In this document: piece after piece, positions 18,680-29,300 of the stretch
Layout: each line of letters starts with the position of its first letter
Numbering within the stretch: the first letter of the stretch is position 1
DNA from: Devosia pacifica
Lineage (GTDB): Bacteria > Pseudomonadota > Alphaproteobacteria > Rhizobiales > Devosiaceae
DNA length: 64,000 nucleotides
Assembly: GCF_014652635.1 (NCBI RefSeq)
Contig: NZ_BMZE01000001.1
Location: forward strand, 630,051 to 694,050
Direction: 5' to 3'
Position numbers and translations under genes: made by a program
The notes under the pieces: generated by a model
Database searches by the model: none
Told to the model about the DNA's origin: nothing
What the model saw: the letters and a program-made list of their open reading frames with translations, nothing else

Positions 18680-21241
18680 CTAATCTGCCGAGCGTGCGCC
18701 AGCGCGTCCCAAGACCTCTTTTACCTTGGTGTTGATTTGATCCAGCGAATACGGCTTCGGTAGAAAATCGACGGTCTGATCATCTTCGATATCGCGGCGT
18801 ACGCTTTCCTCGGCGTATCCGGAAACAAAGATCATCTTCAGATCCTTCACCTTGTCGCGGATATGCTTGTGAAGAGTAGGCCCGTCCATTTCGGGCATCA
18901 CCACGTCGGAGATAATGAGATCGATCTCGTACCCCAGCTCTTCGAGCACATCGATCGCCTCTTCGCCGCCATCGGCCTCAAACACCTCGTAGCCGGTGGC
19001 GCGTAGCGCTCTTGCCGAAAATGCGCGCACGCTCTCTTCGTCTTCCACCAGCAAAATGCGCTCGTGCCCGGTCAGGTCCTTAACCGGCTTTTCCGCACGT
19101 GCTGACACTTCGGCTTCGGTCACGATATGGCGGGGCAGGAAGATCTTGAAGGTGGTGCCGACACCGACAACCGACTCCGGATAAATGAAGCCTTCGGTCT
19201 GCTTGACGATTCCGTAGACGGTCGACAATCCGAGACCGGTCCCCTTGCCGAGCTCCTTCGTGGTAAAGAAGGGCTCGAAGATCTTCGCGATGACCTCCGG
19301 GGACATGCCTGTGCCGGTGTCCGCCACCTCAACGAGCACGTAATCGCCGGCGACCATGCCCTCGTAGCTGTAGCCCCGCGACTCGGATTCGCTGACATTG
19401 CGGGTGCGCAGTGTGATCGAGCCGCCATCCGGCATCGCGTCGCGTGCGTTAACGACAAGATTGATGATGACCTGCTCGAGTTGTACGACGTCAGCGCGAA
19501 CCGGCCAGATATTGCGGCCATGCTCTACGCTGAGCTGGTTCTTCTCGCCAATCATGCGCTTCAACAGGACGGTCAGGTCATCGACGATCAACGGCAGTTC
19601 CAGCACCTGCGGGCGCAATGTCTGGCGCCGCGAGAATGCAAGCAGCTGCCGGGTCAGTCCTGCGGCGCGATTGGCATTCTGCTTGATCTGCATGAGTTCG
19701 CCGAAAGACGGATCGCCGGGCTTGTGCTTGAGCAGCAATAGATCCGAAAAGCCGATTATGGCGGTCAGCAGATTGTTGAAATCGTGCGCGACTCCGCCGG
19801 CAAGCTGGCCGACAGCCTGCATTTTCTGGCTCTGCGCGAACTGTGCCTCGAGCTTGCGCTGTTCGGTCATATCGAGTGCGTAGACATTCACGCTTTCCGG
19901 CGATCCGGCGCGTGTCTCGGAACCAGACACATATAGGCGCACCGCGTGATCGCCCTCGGCGCTCAGAACCGCGTCAACGGGGTCGATATCCGTCTGCTGT
20001 TCAACACCAGAACCGATAGCCTTGCGGAACTTGTCGCGGCTTGCTTCGCCGATAAGGTCTTCCATCGGATAATGCTCGAGGCTCTTTTCTTCCTCGGACC
20101 AGCGGAAAATGCGGCCGAAAGGCGCGTTCGTACGCATGATCCGCCCCTCGTGATCGAGCGTCGCGATCGCGAACGGTGTATCATTGAAGAAGCGCGAGAA
20201 CCGCACCTCGGCAGCCCGCAACTCTTCCTCGCTGTCCGGTGCAGTGGTCTGGTCGAGCACCAGCGTCCGGGTTTCGCCGAGTTCGCCATCGGCTAGCCGC
20301 GCCGCCCGATGCAGCAGGCGAACCGGAAAGGCGCGGCCATTGCGCCCGACAAAATCGAGATCGATGATCTCGGTGCGGATTTCGCCGTCAGAGCGACCGC
20401 GCATGAGTAGCCGCGCGCCATCTCCCCGCGCGATGTCCGAGAGCCGCAAGCTGCCTGAGTTAAACTCCGCCAGGTCGTATCCGAGCCAATCGGCCAGAGT
20501 TGAGTTGAGGTACTGTACCCGCCCCTCGGCATCCGCCGAAAGAAACCCGGCAGGCGCATGATCGAGATAGTCGATGGCACGCTGCAGATCGCGAAACGCG
20601 ACCTCGATATTGTCCTTGTCCCGCGTGATGTCCTCAACTGACCACACCACCATCGGGCGGTTGAAATCATCGGTGCGCGGCAATGGCCGCGCGGAGACAC
20701 GGTACCAATAGGCTCGCGATGGCTCAGCCTGCGCCCCGCCGAGCCCGCCGATCAGCCGGATATCCTCTACTGCCCCGCGCCCTTCGCGCGCCGCGCGCGA
20801 CAGCCGGTGAATTGCCTCGCCCGCCTCTGCCTGGCCCGCGAAAAGCCGAGGAACGCCCACAGGCACACCGTTTACGAAGCCACCGGCAAAAGCGCCATAC
20901 TGCGCGTTCACATAATAGATCTTGCCCTCACGATCGGCCACTACGGCGCCATAGGGCAAGCCATCGATCACGGCGCGGGACAACGTCCGTCCCTCCTGCC
21001 CGCTGGCGACGCGGAACAGACCGGCCGCGAGGCCGAAAAGGCAAAACACGCCAGCAACCGCCAGCAGCCCGACAAATGTCATCACCAGGTCGATCGGAAC
21101 CTGATCGCCAAAGAATGCGAATGCAACGGCAGCAAGGATAAGCAGTAGTGCCAACGCGAGCACCCGCCACAATCCGCTTGTGCGAACCCGCGACATCAGC
21201 GGTTCGGGATAGTTATCCTCTCTGAGTGATGACTGTGCCAT
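18680..21241 (-). CDS. cckA: Cell-cycle hybrid histidine kinase CckA
   Basis: This is the 853-residue CckA, the membrane hybrid kinase that starts the CckA-ChpT-CtrA phosphorelay. Two membrane helices lie at about residues 24-45 and 50-77. PAS-like sensor domains follow near 90-205, 225-325 and 345-460. The dimerisation domain carries the phospho-accepting His486 ([11 protein letters not shown]). The ATPase domain has [18 protein letters not shown] and [13 protein letters not shown]. The C-terminal receiver has the acceptor Asp779 ([12 protein letters not shown]) and Lys in LPKPYS. It lies 137 bases behind flhB on the same strand, next to flagellar genes carrying CtrA-type sites. Confidence 0.95.
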   Translation of the reverse strand: MAQSSLREDNYPEPLMSRVRTSGLWRVLALALLLILAAVAFAFFGDQVPIDLVMTFVGLLAVAGVFCLFGLAAGLFRVASGQEGRTLSRAVIDGLPYGAVVADREGKIYYVNAQYGAFAGGFVNGVPVGVPRLFAGQAEAGEAIHRLSRAAREGRGAVEDIRLIGGLGGAQAEPSRAYWYRVSARPLPRTDDFNRPMVVWSVEDITRDKDNIEVAFRDLQRAIDYLDHAPAGFLSADAEGRVQYLNSTLADWLGYDLAEFNSGSLRLSDIARGDGARLLMRGRSDGEIRTEIIDLDFVGRNGRAFPVRLLHRAARLADGELGETRTLVLDQTTAPDSEEELRAAEVRFSRFFNDTPFAIATLDHEGRIMRTNAPFGRIFRWSEEEKSLEHYPMEDLIGEASRDKFRKAIGSGVEQQTDIDPVDAVLSAEGDHAVRLYVSGSETRAGSPESVNVYALDMTEQRKLEAQFAQSQKMQAVGQLAGGVAHDFNNLLTAIIGFSDLLLLKHKPGDPSFGELMQIKQNANRAAGLTRQLLAFSRRQTLRPQVLELPLIVDDLTVLLKRMIGEKNQLSVEHGRNIWPVRADVVQLEQVIINLVVNARDAMPDGGSITLRTRNVSESESRGYSYEGMVAGDYVLVEVADTGTGMSPEVIAKIFEPFFTTKELGKGTGLGLSTVYGIVKQTEGFIYPESVVGVGTTFKIFLPRHIVTEAEVSARAEKPVKDLTGHERILLVEDEESVRAFSARALRATGYEVFEADGGEEAIDVLEELGYEIDLIISDVVMPEMDGPTLHKHIRDKVKDLKMIFVSGYAEESVRRDIEDDQTVDFLPKPYSLDQINTKVKEVLGRAGARSAD

Positions 21242-21347
21242 CGGGTGTCCTTGTCTGGGGCCGGGACGCAGCCGAATCAGCTGTCAGCCAAGTTCCTAGC
21301 AAAAGGTCCTGACAGTTGGGAGAGTTTCACGGTTTGCCCGTTCGAAC

Positions 21348-21368
21348 CAGAGGGGTTTTCCACCTCTG
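21348..21368. terminator. Hairpin between flhB and cckA
   Basis: CAGAGGGG and CC-A-CCTCTG form a hairpin with a TTTT loop. It lies just past the flhB stop on the minus strand and may be a weak terminator. No U-tract follows, so read-through into cckA is possible. Confidence 0.35.
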
Positions 21369-21377
21369 CGGCCTCGT

Positions 21378-22463
21378 CTAGCGCGAAGAACGCCATCCCG
21401 ATCGCTGCTGCAGGCGCATTACGTAGCCGATGACCTGCGCCACGGCGCGGAAGTGCTCTTCCGGAATCGACTGGTCAACATCCACACTCTTGAAGAGCGC
21501 TCGAGCAAGCGGCGGATTTTCCACGATCGGGACATCATGCTCCTTCGCCAGCTCACGGATCTTCAGAGCGATGGCATCGGCGCCCTTAGCGACGCAAAGC
21601 GGTGCTTGCATGGAATTGTCGTACTTCAGGGCCACCGCAAAGTGGGTCGGGTTCGTTACCACCACGGTCGCATCGGGTACCGCCGCCATCATCCGCTGGC
21701 GGGACCGCTCCTGGCGCAACTGGCGGATACGCCCTTTAACCTGCGGGTCGCCCTCCATCTGCTTGTACTCGTCGCGCTGCTCCTGGACGGTCATCATCTG
21801 CTTCTGCCACCATTTGTGGCGTTGGTAGAAGAAATCCGCGGCCGCGATGACCGTGATGACAAGCAACGTCGCTATGAAGATCTTGATACCGAGTTCCTGA
21901 AATTCTGCGAGGATGATGCGCGGATCAGCGGTCATCATCGTGTCGAGCCGGTCCCGCTCCGGCCAGACGACCAGGAACACGACCACACCGATAACGGTGA
22001 TCTTGAACAAACCCTTGAGGAAGTTGACCAGAGCTTCCGATGAGAACAGGCGCTTGAAGCCGGAAATTGGCGAGACCTTGCTGAACTTTGGCTTCAGCGG
22101 CTCGAATGAAAGCAAAGGCTTGTGCTGCAAAAGATTAGCAGCCACGGCGCATGCAGAGAGGATGGCAAGCGGTACCAGTGCGATCAGCAGGATCGATTGG
22201 GTCAGCTGAGACACATACGTGCCGAATGCCGAACCGCCGATCTCGATGCGGTCTGCCTCGGCAATCAGCGCCTTCAGCTCCAGCATCAGCCCGGCGCTGG
22301 TACCCGGGGCCATCATTGCGAAAAGAACACCGGAGCCGAGAAGCATGAACCAGGTGGTCACCTCCTGGCTCTTGGCCACGTCGCCCTTCTTGTGAGCGTC
22401 CTCAAGCTTTTTCTGAGAGGGGTCCTCTGTCTTGCTGGACTGATCGGGGGCGTCGTCGCTCAT
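21378..22463 (-). CDS. flhB: Flagellar export apparatus protein FlhB
   Basis: This 361-residue inner-membrane protein is FlhB, the substrate-specificity switch of the flagellar type III export gate. The N-terminal SDDAPDQSSKTEDPSQKKL is followed by four membrane helices. The cytoplasmic domain then carries the autocleavage site NPTH (in VVTNPTHFAVALKY), intact here. Its start overlaps the fliR stop by 4 bases. It is the last gene of the flgB-flgC-fliE-fliQ-fliR-flhB run. Confidence 0.96.
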   Translation of the reverse strand: MSDDAPDQSSKTEDPSQKKLEDAHKKGDVAKSQEVTTWFMLLGSGVLFAMMAPGTSAGLMLELKALIAEADRIEIGGSAFGTYVSQLTQSILLIALVPLAILSACAVAANLLQHKPLLSFEPLKPKFSKVSPISGFKRLFSSEALVNFLKGLFKITVIGVVVFLVVWPERDRLDTMMTADPRIILAEFQELGIKIFIATLLVITVIAAADFFYQRHKWWQKQMMTVQEQRDEYKQMEGDPQVKGRIRQLRQERSRQRMMAAVPDATVVVTNPTHFAVALKYDNSMQAPLCVAKGADAIALKIRELAKEHDVPIVENPPLARALFKSVDVDQSIPEEHFRAVAQVIGYVMRLQQRSGWRSSR

Positions 22464-23233
22464 CCGGCGCCCCGCAGCATCGAGACGTGCTGCTCAAACG
22501 CCGTGAGATACCACGTCATCATCATCACCAGCAGCAAGGCAAACAGCAGAATGCCAACGAAAATATTGGCCGGCATCAACACGAAGTAGACCTGAAGCTG
22601 CGGCATCAATCGTGCGAGTATGCCGGCCCCAAGGTTGAACACCAGACCGAAAACAATAAATGGCGCAGCCATTTGCACGCCCAGGTTGAATCCCTGCGCG
22701 ATCACGTCAATCGCCATCTGCGCCGCGTCGTCGAGCATCAGGTCGGCGCCAGGCTCGAAGATCATGTAGCTGTCGATCAGGGCGGCGATCAGCAGGTGAT
22801 GCAGGTTCGTCGCGAACACCAGTGCGACCGCCAGCATGGACAGAAAACCACCAAAGATCGCGCCCTGCTGCCCGCCCTGCGTCGGATCGGCAGTCTGCGC
22901 AATACCCAAACCCGCCTGAAACGCGATGATGGAACCGGCGACTTGCGTGGCCATCGTTAACAATCGCGTCAAAACACCAAGGATCAGCCCGATGGCGATC
23001 TCGCGCAGCATCGGCATCAAGAGACCCGCGAGATCGTTTGGAAGCGCCGGCAGCCTGTCGGCCAGCATTGGCTGCAAGACCAGCGCCAGAAGCAGCGCGA
23101 AGCTCAAGCGAATGCGCGCTGGGATGCTGCTTTCACCCAGGGCTGGCGCCAGCATCAGGAACGCACCCAGGCGAGCAAATAACAGCAGATAGGAAAACGC
23201 TAATTCAGGTAGCCAATCGAGAGCAATCGTCAC
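22460..23233 (-). CDS. fliR: Flagellar export apparatus protein FliR
   Basis: This 257-residue membrane protein is FliR of the export gate (FliPQR complex). It has about six hydrophobic helices, including LAFSYLLLFARLGAFLMLAP and the conserved FQAGLGIAQTADPTQGGQQG. The start is the GTG at 23233, two bases after the fliQ stop. Further upstream in-frame codons would run through fliQ and translate without family character. It overlaps flhB by 4 bases. Confidence 0.94.
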   Translation of the reverse strand: MTIALDWLPELAFSYLLLFARLGAFLMLAPALGESSIPARIRLSFALLLALVLQPMLADRLPALPNDLAGLLMPMLREIAIGLILGVLTRLLTMATQVAGSIIAFQAGLGIAQTADPTQGGQQGAIFGGFLSMLAVALVFATNLHHLLIAALIDSYMIFEPGADLMLDDAAQMAIDVIAQGFNLGVQMAAPFIVFGLVFNLGAGILARLMPQLQVYFVLMPANIFVGILLFALLLVMMMTWYLTAFEQHVSMLRGAG

Positions 23234-23235
23234 TG

Positions 23236-23502
23236 TCAGCCACCGATGATGATCAGGTCGACGATGCGATCCATGTACGCCGCGATGGTCGCACCGAGAA
23301 ATGGTAGCGACAGGATCATCGTGATGAAGATCGCGAGGATCTTGGGCACAAACACCAGGGTCATTTCCTGAATCTGCGTAAGAGCCTGGAACAACGCGAT
23401 AACGACACCCACAAGCAGGCCCACCACCATCATCGGCAGCGACATGATCACCAGTACCCACACGCCTTCGCGAGCAATGTCGAGGACTTCAGCTCCTGTC
23501 AT
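23236..23502 (-). CDS. fliQ: Flagellar export apparatus protein FliQ
   Basis: This 88-residue protein with two membrane helices is FliQ of the flagellar export gate. The sequence MTGAEVLDIAREGVWVLVIM and the central LFQALTQIQEMTLVFVPKI match the family, as does the length. I start at MTGAEV because the 12 upstream residues are hydrophilic and atypical. It is followed by fliR after two bases. Confidence 0.94.
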   Translation of the reverse strand: MTGAEVLDIAREGVWVLVIMSLPMMVVGLLVGVVIALFQALTQIQEMTLVFVPKILAIFITMILSLPFLGATIAAYMDRIVDLIIIGG

Positions 23503-23549
23503 GGGTTCTGCTCCGGCCCTGCTGCAATGCAGGCACACTAACCGAGTCG

Positions 23550-23870
23550 CTAGATCGGCATGCGCATGATTTCCTCATAGGCGGAAATCACCCGATCACG
23601 CACCGTGACCATCGTTTGAACGGCCATTTCGGTTTCGGAGATGGCGGTCACCATGTCTACGGGACTGGCAACGCCATTGACCATGTCAAAGGCCATCTTG
23701 TCGGACTTGTCGCCCTGCGCCTCAACCTGCTGGATACTGTCCGTGAGCATCTTTGCGAAGTCGGGCGCACCGGCGGCGGCGCTAGTTTCATGCTGCGGAC
23801 GCGCATTGCCGGAGATCAGCCTGGCAGCGTTGGAATAGGCGGCAGCGGCGGCGTTAAAAGGCGTGGCCAT
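23550..23870 (-). CDS. fliE: Flagellar hook-basal body protein FliE
   Basis: This 106-residue protein is FliE, the adapter between the MS ring or export gate and the proximal rod. The C-terminal half carries the conserved family pattern VASPVDMVTAISETEMAVQT, then MVTVRDRVISAYEEIMRMPI. It lies between flgC (23 bases away) and fliQ (47 bases away) in the same transcription unit. Confidence 0.94.
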   Translation of the reverse strand: MATPFNAAAAAYSNAARLISGNARPQHETSAAAGAPDFAKMLTDSIQQVEAQGDKSDKMAFDMVNGVASPVDMVTAISETEMAVQTMVTVRDRVISAYEEIMRMPI

Positions 23871-23893
23871 TAGGAGCTCCTAGCGTTGCGCGA

Positions 23894-24307
23894 TCAGTTG
23901 CGCAGGATATCGAGCGTACGCCCGAGCATTTGGCGGGTGACGGAAACGACGTTGAGATTCGCTTCGTAACTGCGCTGCGCCTGGCGCATATCCATCGACT
24001 CGACCAGCGAATTGACGTTGGGATAGCGCACATACCCCTGCTCGTCGGCAGCTGGATGACCTGGCTCATAGCGCGTTGAAAAGTCGGACATGTCATAGGC
24101 AACGCGCCCGATGGCGACCTTGGTGGCACCAAGATCTCGATCGAGTTCCGCCTGAAATGTCGGCACGCGCCTGCGGTACGGGTCTTCTTCCGGGGTCTTG
24201 CCGGCGGAATCCGCGTTGGCGAGGTTTTCCGCGATGATGCGCATCCGCGCCGTCTGTGCGTGAAGGCCGGTCGCCGCAACCTTGAGTGACGAGTGAAAAT
24301 CGGACAT
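23894..24307 (-). CDS. flgC: Flagellar rod protein FlgC
   Basis: This 137-residue protein is FlgC, a proximal rod subunit. The N-terminal rod/hook motif is SLKVAATGLHAQTARMRIIA followed by ENLANADSAG. The C-terminal part includes VNSLVESMDMRQAQRSYEAN, the family's terminal helix. It is exported through the type III gate without a signal peptide. It lies 15 bases after flgB. Confidence 0.95.
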   Translation of the reverse strand: MSDFHSSLKVAATGLHAQTARMRIIAENLANADSAGKTPEEDPYRRRVPTFQAELDRDLGATKVAIGRVAYDMSDFSTRYEPGHPAADEQGYVRYPNVNSLVESMDMRQAQRSYEANLNVVSVTRQMLGRTLDILRN

Positions 24308-24322
24308 GCGGTCTCCCTAGTC

Positions 24323-24721
24323 TCAGGCCTGCCGGCCGAGGGCGTTTTTGAGGATCCTGACTGACTTCTGGTAGAGCGAGGTCGCGGCCTGATAGTCCAT
24401 CAGGTTGCTTGTCACCTTCATCATCTCGTCTTCGAGGCTGACGCCGTTGCCTTCGGGCGTAACCTCGAAACTGTTCAGCCTGCGAGCATCATGCCCGCTG
24501 ACGCTGCTCGAACTGACCGAGATGTGCATCGGGCGCGTAGTTCTCGTGCCCAGATCGGCACTCGAGACCTGCCCCAGGCGCTCGGAAAAGCTGTAGGGCG
24601 CCAGATCGCGCCCTTGATATCCCGGCGTATCCGCATTGGCGACGTTCTCCGCCAACAGCCCCTGGCGGGTCTGGTGCCAGCGCATCTTGTCGTTCAATGC
24701 TGCGAATATCGGCAAATCCAT
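24323..24721 (-). CDS. flgB: Flagellar rod protein FlgB
   Basis: This is FlgB, the proximal rod subunit that begins the flgB-flgC-fliE-fliQ-fliR-flhB unit. The motif GLLAENVANADTPGYQGRDL is diagnostic, and the C-terminal MDYQAATSLYQKSVRILKNA is the matching helix. The start is uncertain. I use the ATG at 24721 (132 residues, MDLPIFAALNDKMRWHQ), but in-frame TTG codons at 24730, which has GGGAG upstream, and 24763 are possible. An exact CtrA-type site lies upstream at 24781. Confidence 0.93.
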   Translation of the reverse strand: MDLPIFAALNDKMRWHQTRQGLLAENVANADTPGYQGRDLAPYSFSERLGQVSSADLGTRTTRPMHISVSSSSVSGHDARRLNSFEVTPEGNGVSLEDEMMKVTSNLMDYQAATSLYQKSVRILKNALGRQA

Positions 24722-24780
24722 CAATGCCAAGGCATTCGCTCCCGTTCGCGGATCAATGGGCAAATCTTGCCCACCTATGG

Positions 24781-24795
24781 TTAAGCGCGGGTTAA
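24781..24795. promoter_or_regulatory. CtrA-type site between flgB and fliO
   Basis: TTAA-GCGCGGG-TTAA is an exact match to the CtrA consensus TTAA-N7-TTAA. It lies between the divergent flgB (start 24721) and fliO-like (start 24902) genes and could control either or both. Confidence 0.75.
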
Positions 24796-24901
24796 TTTCC
24801 CGGTCATTCCGCCGGCCGGCCTCGCAATTTGCACGTTTGTCGGTTTAGATGAGGCAAAAGCTGCCGTTCACCACTGCAAACAACAGAAAGGAACGCGGTC
24901 C

Positions 24902-25573
24902 GTGCAATTCCTGACCAGCCTTTTCGGGGGAATTGGCAATACCTTGATCACAGCCGGACTGGCACTGGGCATAGTGCTGGTGCTGATCCTTTTTGTGCTG
25001 TGGCTTTTCAAGTGGATCACGGGACGGTTCGGACGTGGACCGCAATTGCGTCAGAGGCGGCTCGAGATCATCGAGAGCCTGCCACTCGATACCAAGCGCC
25101 GAATGCTTCTGGTGCGGCGCGACGATGTCGAGCATCTCGTTATCACCGGTGGCACGACGGATGTGCTGGTAGAGTCTCGTATCACGCCGCCACGTGGCCA
25201 AAAGCCGCGCCAGAGCGGCGATGCTGCCGCTTCACGGTTCTCGAATGCCGCAACCGGGGCTGACCGCGACTCGGGCGCTCCCGATACCAAGAACGAGAGC
25301 AAACCGGGTCCGACTGTGTCGGCGTTCGAACGCATGCGCGACGTTTCTCCTACACCACGCGAGCGGGCGCCATCATCGCTTCGGCACACCGGGCTTCTGA
25401 GGCCGGTAACGCGCAGAGAGCATTCGGCACACTCTTCCGTTTCCGAGAATTCGCAACGCAGGTCCGACGACTCAGCTAAACAGAGTCAGCCCACAGAGCC
25501 CGGCACAGCGGATTTCGGTATTGAGGACGACGCCCGACCAGAAACGAAGAATCGCTTCGCAGACCTGCGATAG
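24902..25573 (+). CDS. fliO: FliO/MopB family flagellar biosynthesis protein
   Basis: This 223-residue protein resembles FliO, which helps assemble the FliP ring. A single membrane helix (TLITAGLALGIVLVLILFVL, about residues 14-36) is followed by the family's short conserved domain (LRQRRLEIIESLPLDTKRRM, LLVRRDDVEHLVITGG). The C-terminal 120 residues are polar and low-complexity. The start codon is GTG. It overlaps the proposed fliP start by 53 bases. FliO sequences are poorly conserved, so the call rests on the domain pattern and on the fliP neighbour. Confidence 0.82.
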   Translation: MQFLTSLFGGIGNTLITAGLALGIVLVLILFVLWLFKWITGRFGRGPQLRQRRLEIIESLPLDTKRRMLLVRRDDVEHLVITGGTTDVLVESRITPPRGQKPRQSGDAAASRFSNAATGADRDSGAPDTKNESKPGPTVSAFERMRDVSPTPRERAPSSLRHTGLLRPVTRREHSAHSSVSENSQRRSDDSAKQSQPTEPGTADFGIEDDARPETKNRFADLR

Positions 25574-26321
25574 GCCGATTTTCCGCCATAGGCAGCTTCT
25601 GCTGCCTGTATTCGTCGTCGTCCTTGCCCTGGTGCCGCAACTGGCCTTTGGGCAGGATATCTCCGTCGACTTCGGCGATGACGGGACCCTGACTGAGCGC
25701 GCAATCCAGCTCATCGGGCTGCTTACCGTCCTGTCGCTTGCCCCGTCCCTGCTGGTGATGGTGACGAGCTTCACCCGTATTGTCGTGGTGCTCAGCCTGC
25801 TGCGCACGGCCATCGGCCTGCAAACCGCGCCGCCGAACTCGGTGATGGTGTCGCTCGCACTCTTTCTCACGCTATTCGTCATGGGCCCGACGCTCGAGCA
25901 ATCCTACCAGCAAGGCATTGCGCCCCTGATAGCGGGCGAAATCGAGACAACCGAGGCTTTCGAGCAGGCAAGCCAACCCATTCACACCTTCATGCGGGCC
26001 AATGTCCGCGAGCGTGATCTCGAGCTGTTCTACGATATGGCGAATGCAACACCGCCGGCCGAGCCGGAGGATATTGAGATGCGGCTACTGATCCCTGCAT
26101 TCATGATCTCGGAACTGCGACGGGCATTCGAGATCGGCTTTCTTCTGTTCCTGCCATTCGTCATTATCGACATGGTCGTCGCCTCGGTACTCATGGCGAT
26201 GGGCATGATGATGCTGCCACCAGTCGTCATTTCCCTGCCGTTCAAGCTGATCTTCTTCGTGCTTGTCGACGGCTGGTATCTTGTCGCAGGGTCTCTGGTG
26301 CGCAGTTTCGCGGCGACCTGA
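25521..26321 (+). CDS. fliP: Flagellar export apparatus protein FliP
   Basis: This is FliP, the core ring protein of the flagellar export gate, with a cleaved signal peptide (LLLPVFVVVLALVPQLAFGQ) and four helices. The family signatures are RIVVVLSLLRTAIGLQTAPP and FEIGFLLFLPFVIIDMVVAS. The annotated start is a TTG inside the end of fliO (266 residues). The exact start is unsure, since no ATG lies near the signal peptide. The gene converges on the AMIN/TPR gene, with the stops one base apart. Confidence 0.93.
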   Translation: MRTTPDQKRRIASQTCDRPIFRHRQLLLPVFVVVLALVPQLAFGQDISVDFGDDGTLTERAIQLIGLLTVLSLAPSLLVMVTSFTRIVVVLSLLRTAIGLQTAPPNSVMVSLALFLTLFVMGPTLEQSYQQGIAPLIAGEIETTEAFEQASQPIHTFMRANVRERDLELFYDMANATPPAEPEDIEMRLLIPAFMISELRRAFEIGFLLFLPFVIIDMVVASVLMAMGMMMLPPVVISLPFKLIFFVLVDGWYLVAGSLVRSFAAT

Positions 26322-26322
26322 C

Positions 26323-29300
26323 TCAGGTCGCAGCCGGCTCTTCGGCGTCAACGCCGTCCGCCACGGCCTGCTGCGGCACCGCAGCCGGAACGCGCGCTTC
26401 GCCATAGGTGCTGCGATAGCTGTTGATGAAGGCATTGACGCTGTCGAGCGCCGCCACTTCCCGCGCCAATTGGCGGAATTTGAGGCTCGTTGTTTCGAGC
26501 GGGCTGGTAACGAAGTCGAACATCGGCCATTGCGGCGATGTCGCCATGCGCTCTCCATACTTTTCTCGCAAGCGGGACAAGCCGAATTCGTCATTGCCGA
26601 GCACGTAGCCGACGGCCGCCCTCACCACCTGCATGCGCGCTGCCTCATCAAGGTCCGCACCGGCATAAAGGGCTTCGATCTCTTCAGCAGCTTTCGAGCG
26701 ACGGCCCGCGCGCCAGTGCGCATCTATGCGCAACTGCTCGACATCCCGACCGCTCAGGTCGCTCAGCACGTCGAGCGCGAGATCGTGCCGCTCACCGTCG
26801 ATCAGGGCCCGCGCCTCAAGTATACGCCGCTTGCGTACGAGCGTTGCCGACAGGTTCGGCAGCCGCGTGGCGTTGAGAACTTCCAAAGCCTCCTGCGGCT
26901 TGCGATCCGCCAGGTAAAGCACCGCGAGATCAGCCGCAAGCTGGCTCTTGGCCGCGCCTTGCAGGCGATTGTTCAACTGATAGTCCAGCAGCTCTGCTGC
27001 CTGCGTCAACAGATCGATATCGACCAGCCGCCAGGCGAGATTCCGGATCATTTCGTCGCCGCGCGGTCCCGGCGGGGTCAACTGGCGGAAATCGTAGTAG
27101 AGCGCCAACGCCTCGACGGGCTCCAGAGTGTCGGCCCGACCATCGAGGAACAGTTCGCCGAACACTGTCTGCGCGCGCTGACGGAGCTCTTCGACCGCAG
27201 GATTATCGGGATGGTGCGCGACCGCCTGTTGCACCGTCTCGAACCCGGGCCTGTATTCGCCCGCGCGGAAATAGAGATCGGCCAGCATGCGCACCATATC
27301 GGCTTCCAAAGGTCCGCCACGCCACATCATCGATTCCGACGACAGGGTCTCGAGCGCCTTTGGCACATCGAGTTCGCCGCGTTCATCGAGGATACGCAGG
27401 GTCCGATAGATCGCTTCGGGGCGGGTGGGACGAACATCCGCTGCGATGACACGCCCATATGTGTCAAGCGCTTCCTCGGGACGATCGCGAAGTTCGGCGA
27501 TCCGGCCAACGAGCAAATGATAAAGGCTCGCCTGGTCATCCGTCAGCCGGCCATCCTCGAGTGCTGACGCGAATTGCTCGGCGAGGTCGACATCCTCGAC
27601 TTCTACCGCTGACCGCATCCCTGCCAGCGCAAACATCGTCTGAACCCACACCGGATAGGTGTCGATCACCTCGACCGCTATCAGCGCGTCCTGCCGTGCG
27701 CCACGATACTCTTCGGCTTCCGTACGCGCGATCGTGCGCCACACCAGCGCGTCTATATCGCCAAGAAACTGGGGAGAGGACAGAATGTTGAGCGCATCGT
27801 CGGCGCGGTATGCGAGGGTATCGGCGATGGCCCGCGTCATCAGCAACTCAGGGGTCACGGATTCGCCCGTGACATTGTTTTCGAGCACCCGCAGAACACC
27901 AAGCGCTTCCTGCGCATAGCGGTTCGCCACATAGAACTGCGCAAGCTTCAGGCGCGCCGCGTCGTGTTGCACGCCTTCGGCACCGGCAGCCGCGGTCATC
28001 AACTCGGAAAGCCGCTCATCAAAACGCACAGGATCCGCAGCATGCAATCCTTCAAGGTCAAGAAAATGCGAACGATCGATCCCGTCGCCTTCGAAGAACT
28101 GCGCTCGCGCCGTATCGCTTTCAGAGACCGTCAACCCACCCGGAGCGCTCAGCACAGCGTCGCGCTCGTTGATGTCAACGTCGACCTGCGGGTTCTTGGG
28201 CTTCACCACCAGGCCGTGGACGCTCTTCAAGGCAGAGAAATCGACATACTCGAGGGGACGCACGACGCCGCGTGAAGGCGCGTAGGCGGTCACCACTTGC
28301 AGCTCGTCGCCGACGTCAGGGTCCTCGAAGCGATGCACCCTGCCCGGACGCTCGAGGTCTGCATTGACGACAAAGAACCCGTCGGCATTCAGTGATCGAT
28401 GCAATTCGACGGGTGCGGTCGGCGCCAGCAGAATGTCGCCGAGAGACAATACCCAGGCACGCCCTTCCGAGCCAAGCGTCGCCAGCCTGTCCTCAGCGAG
28501 GTCCATGCGCACAATTTGAACATCGGTCGAGGCGGTTGATTCAAAACCTGAAGCGACGCTCTCAAGCACCTCCGGCGACTCGGGTTCTAGGATGCTCGCA
28601 CCAGTATCGAATAGCATCCACACGGTGTTGCCGCGACGGAACACGGCCGCAGGCACATCCTGCTCAAACGGAAACACCACTCGAACGGTATTGCCCACCA
28701 CCTTGATCAGCGGCGTGATCGGCTCTTCGTTCAAGTCGCTTTCGAGATTGGCGACGGGCCCTTCAGCCAACGCCGGCGCCGCCCCGTTTAGCTGCGCCAC
28801 CCGCTGCACGAGATCCTGCTGCGTAAGCTCGGGCAGTTCCGGACCATCAAGGTCGATATCGAGCAGATATTGCGTGGGAGAAGCCCTGAAGAAGCGCGGC
28901 GATACCCCCTCCGCCAGCTCCATCGATATGCGCGTACCATCCTCGGACGGCACGCTTGTCAGCGCAGCAATTTCCGGCGGAAGGTCACGCTGGATGTCGC
29001 CAAGCTCGATCGGCACCGGCCACTCAAAGCCGATTTCCGCGAAGCTCTCATCCTCGTTGAACACGGCCTCGGTGGGGACTGACCAGTCGAACTGCAGGCG
29101 AAGGAAGGTCGGGTTACGCCCCAGACGAACGGCGACCTGCGGTCGAAGCGCTTCGGCTTCACGTGCTTTGCGTTCCCGCTCGGCAGCAATTGCTGCCATT
29201 TCGGCACGTTCCGCCAATTCATCGATCACGGCCTGCGGCAGGGACGGCGGCATACCGCTCCACTCTTGCGGCAGCAGGTCGATGAACAGTCTCTCGCCCG

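Noticed and set aside
24787-24800. Minus-strand GG-N10-GC before flgB
   Set aside because: Only the two dinucleotides match, and it overlaps the CtrA-type site. Not convincing as sigma-54.
24842-24855. GG-N10-GC element before fliO
   Set aside because: Spacing fits sigma-54, but the flanking bases do not match TTGGCAC or TTGC. Such a spaced pair is expected by chance in a gap of this size.
26263-27567. A 434-codon frame opposite the AMIN/TPR gene
   Set aside because: It has Arg/His-rich shadow composition. The minus-strand frame has a signal peptide and repeat structure.
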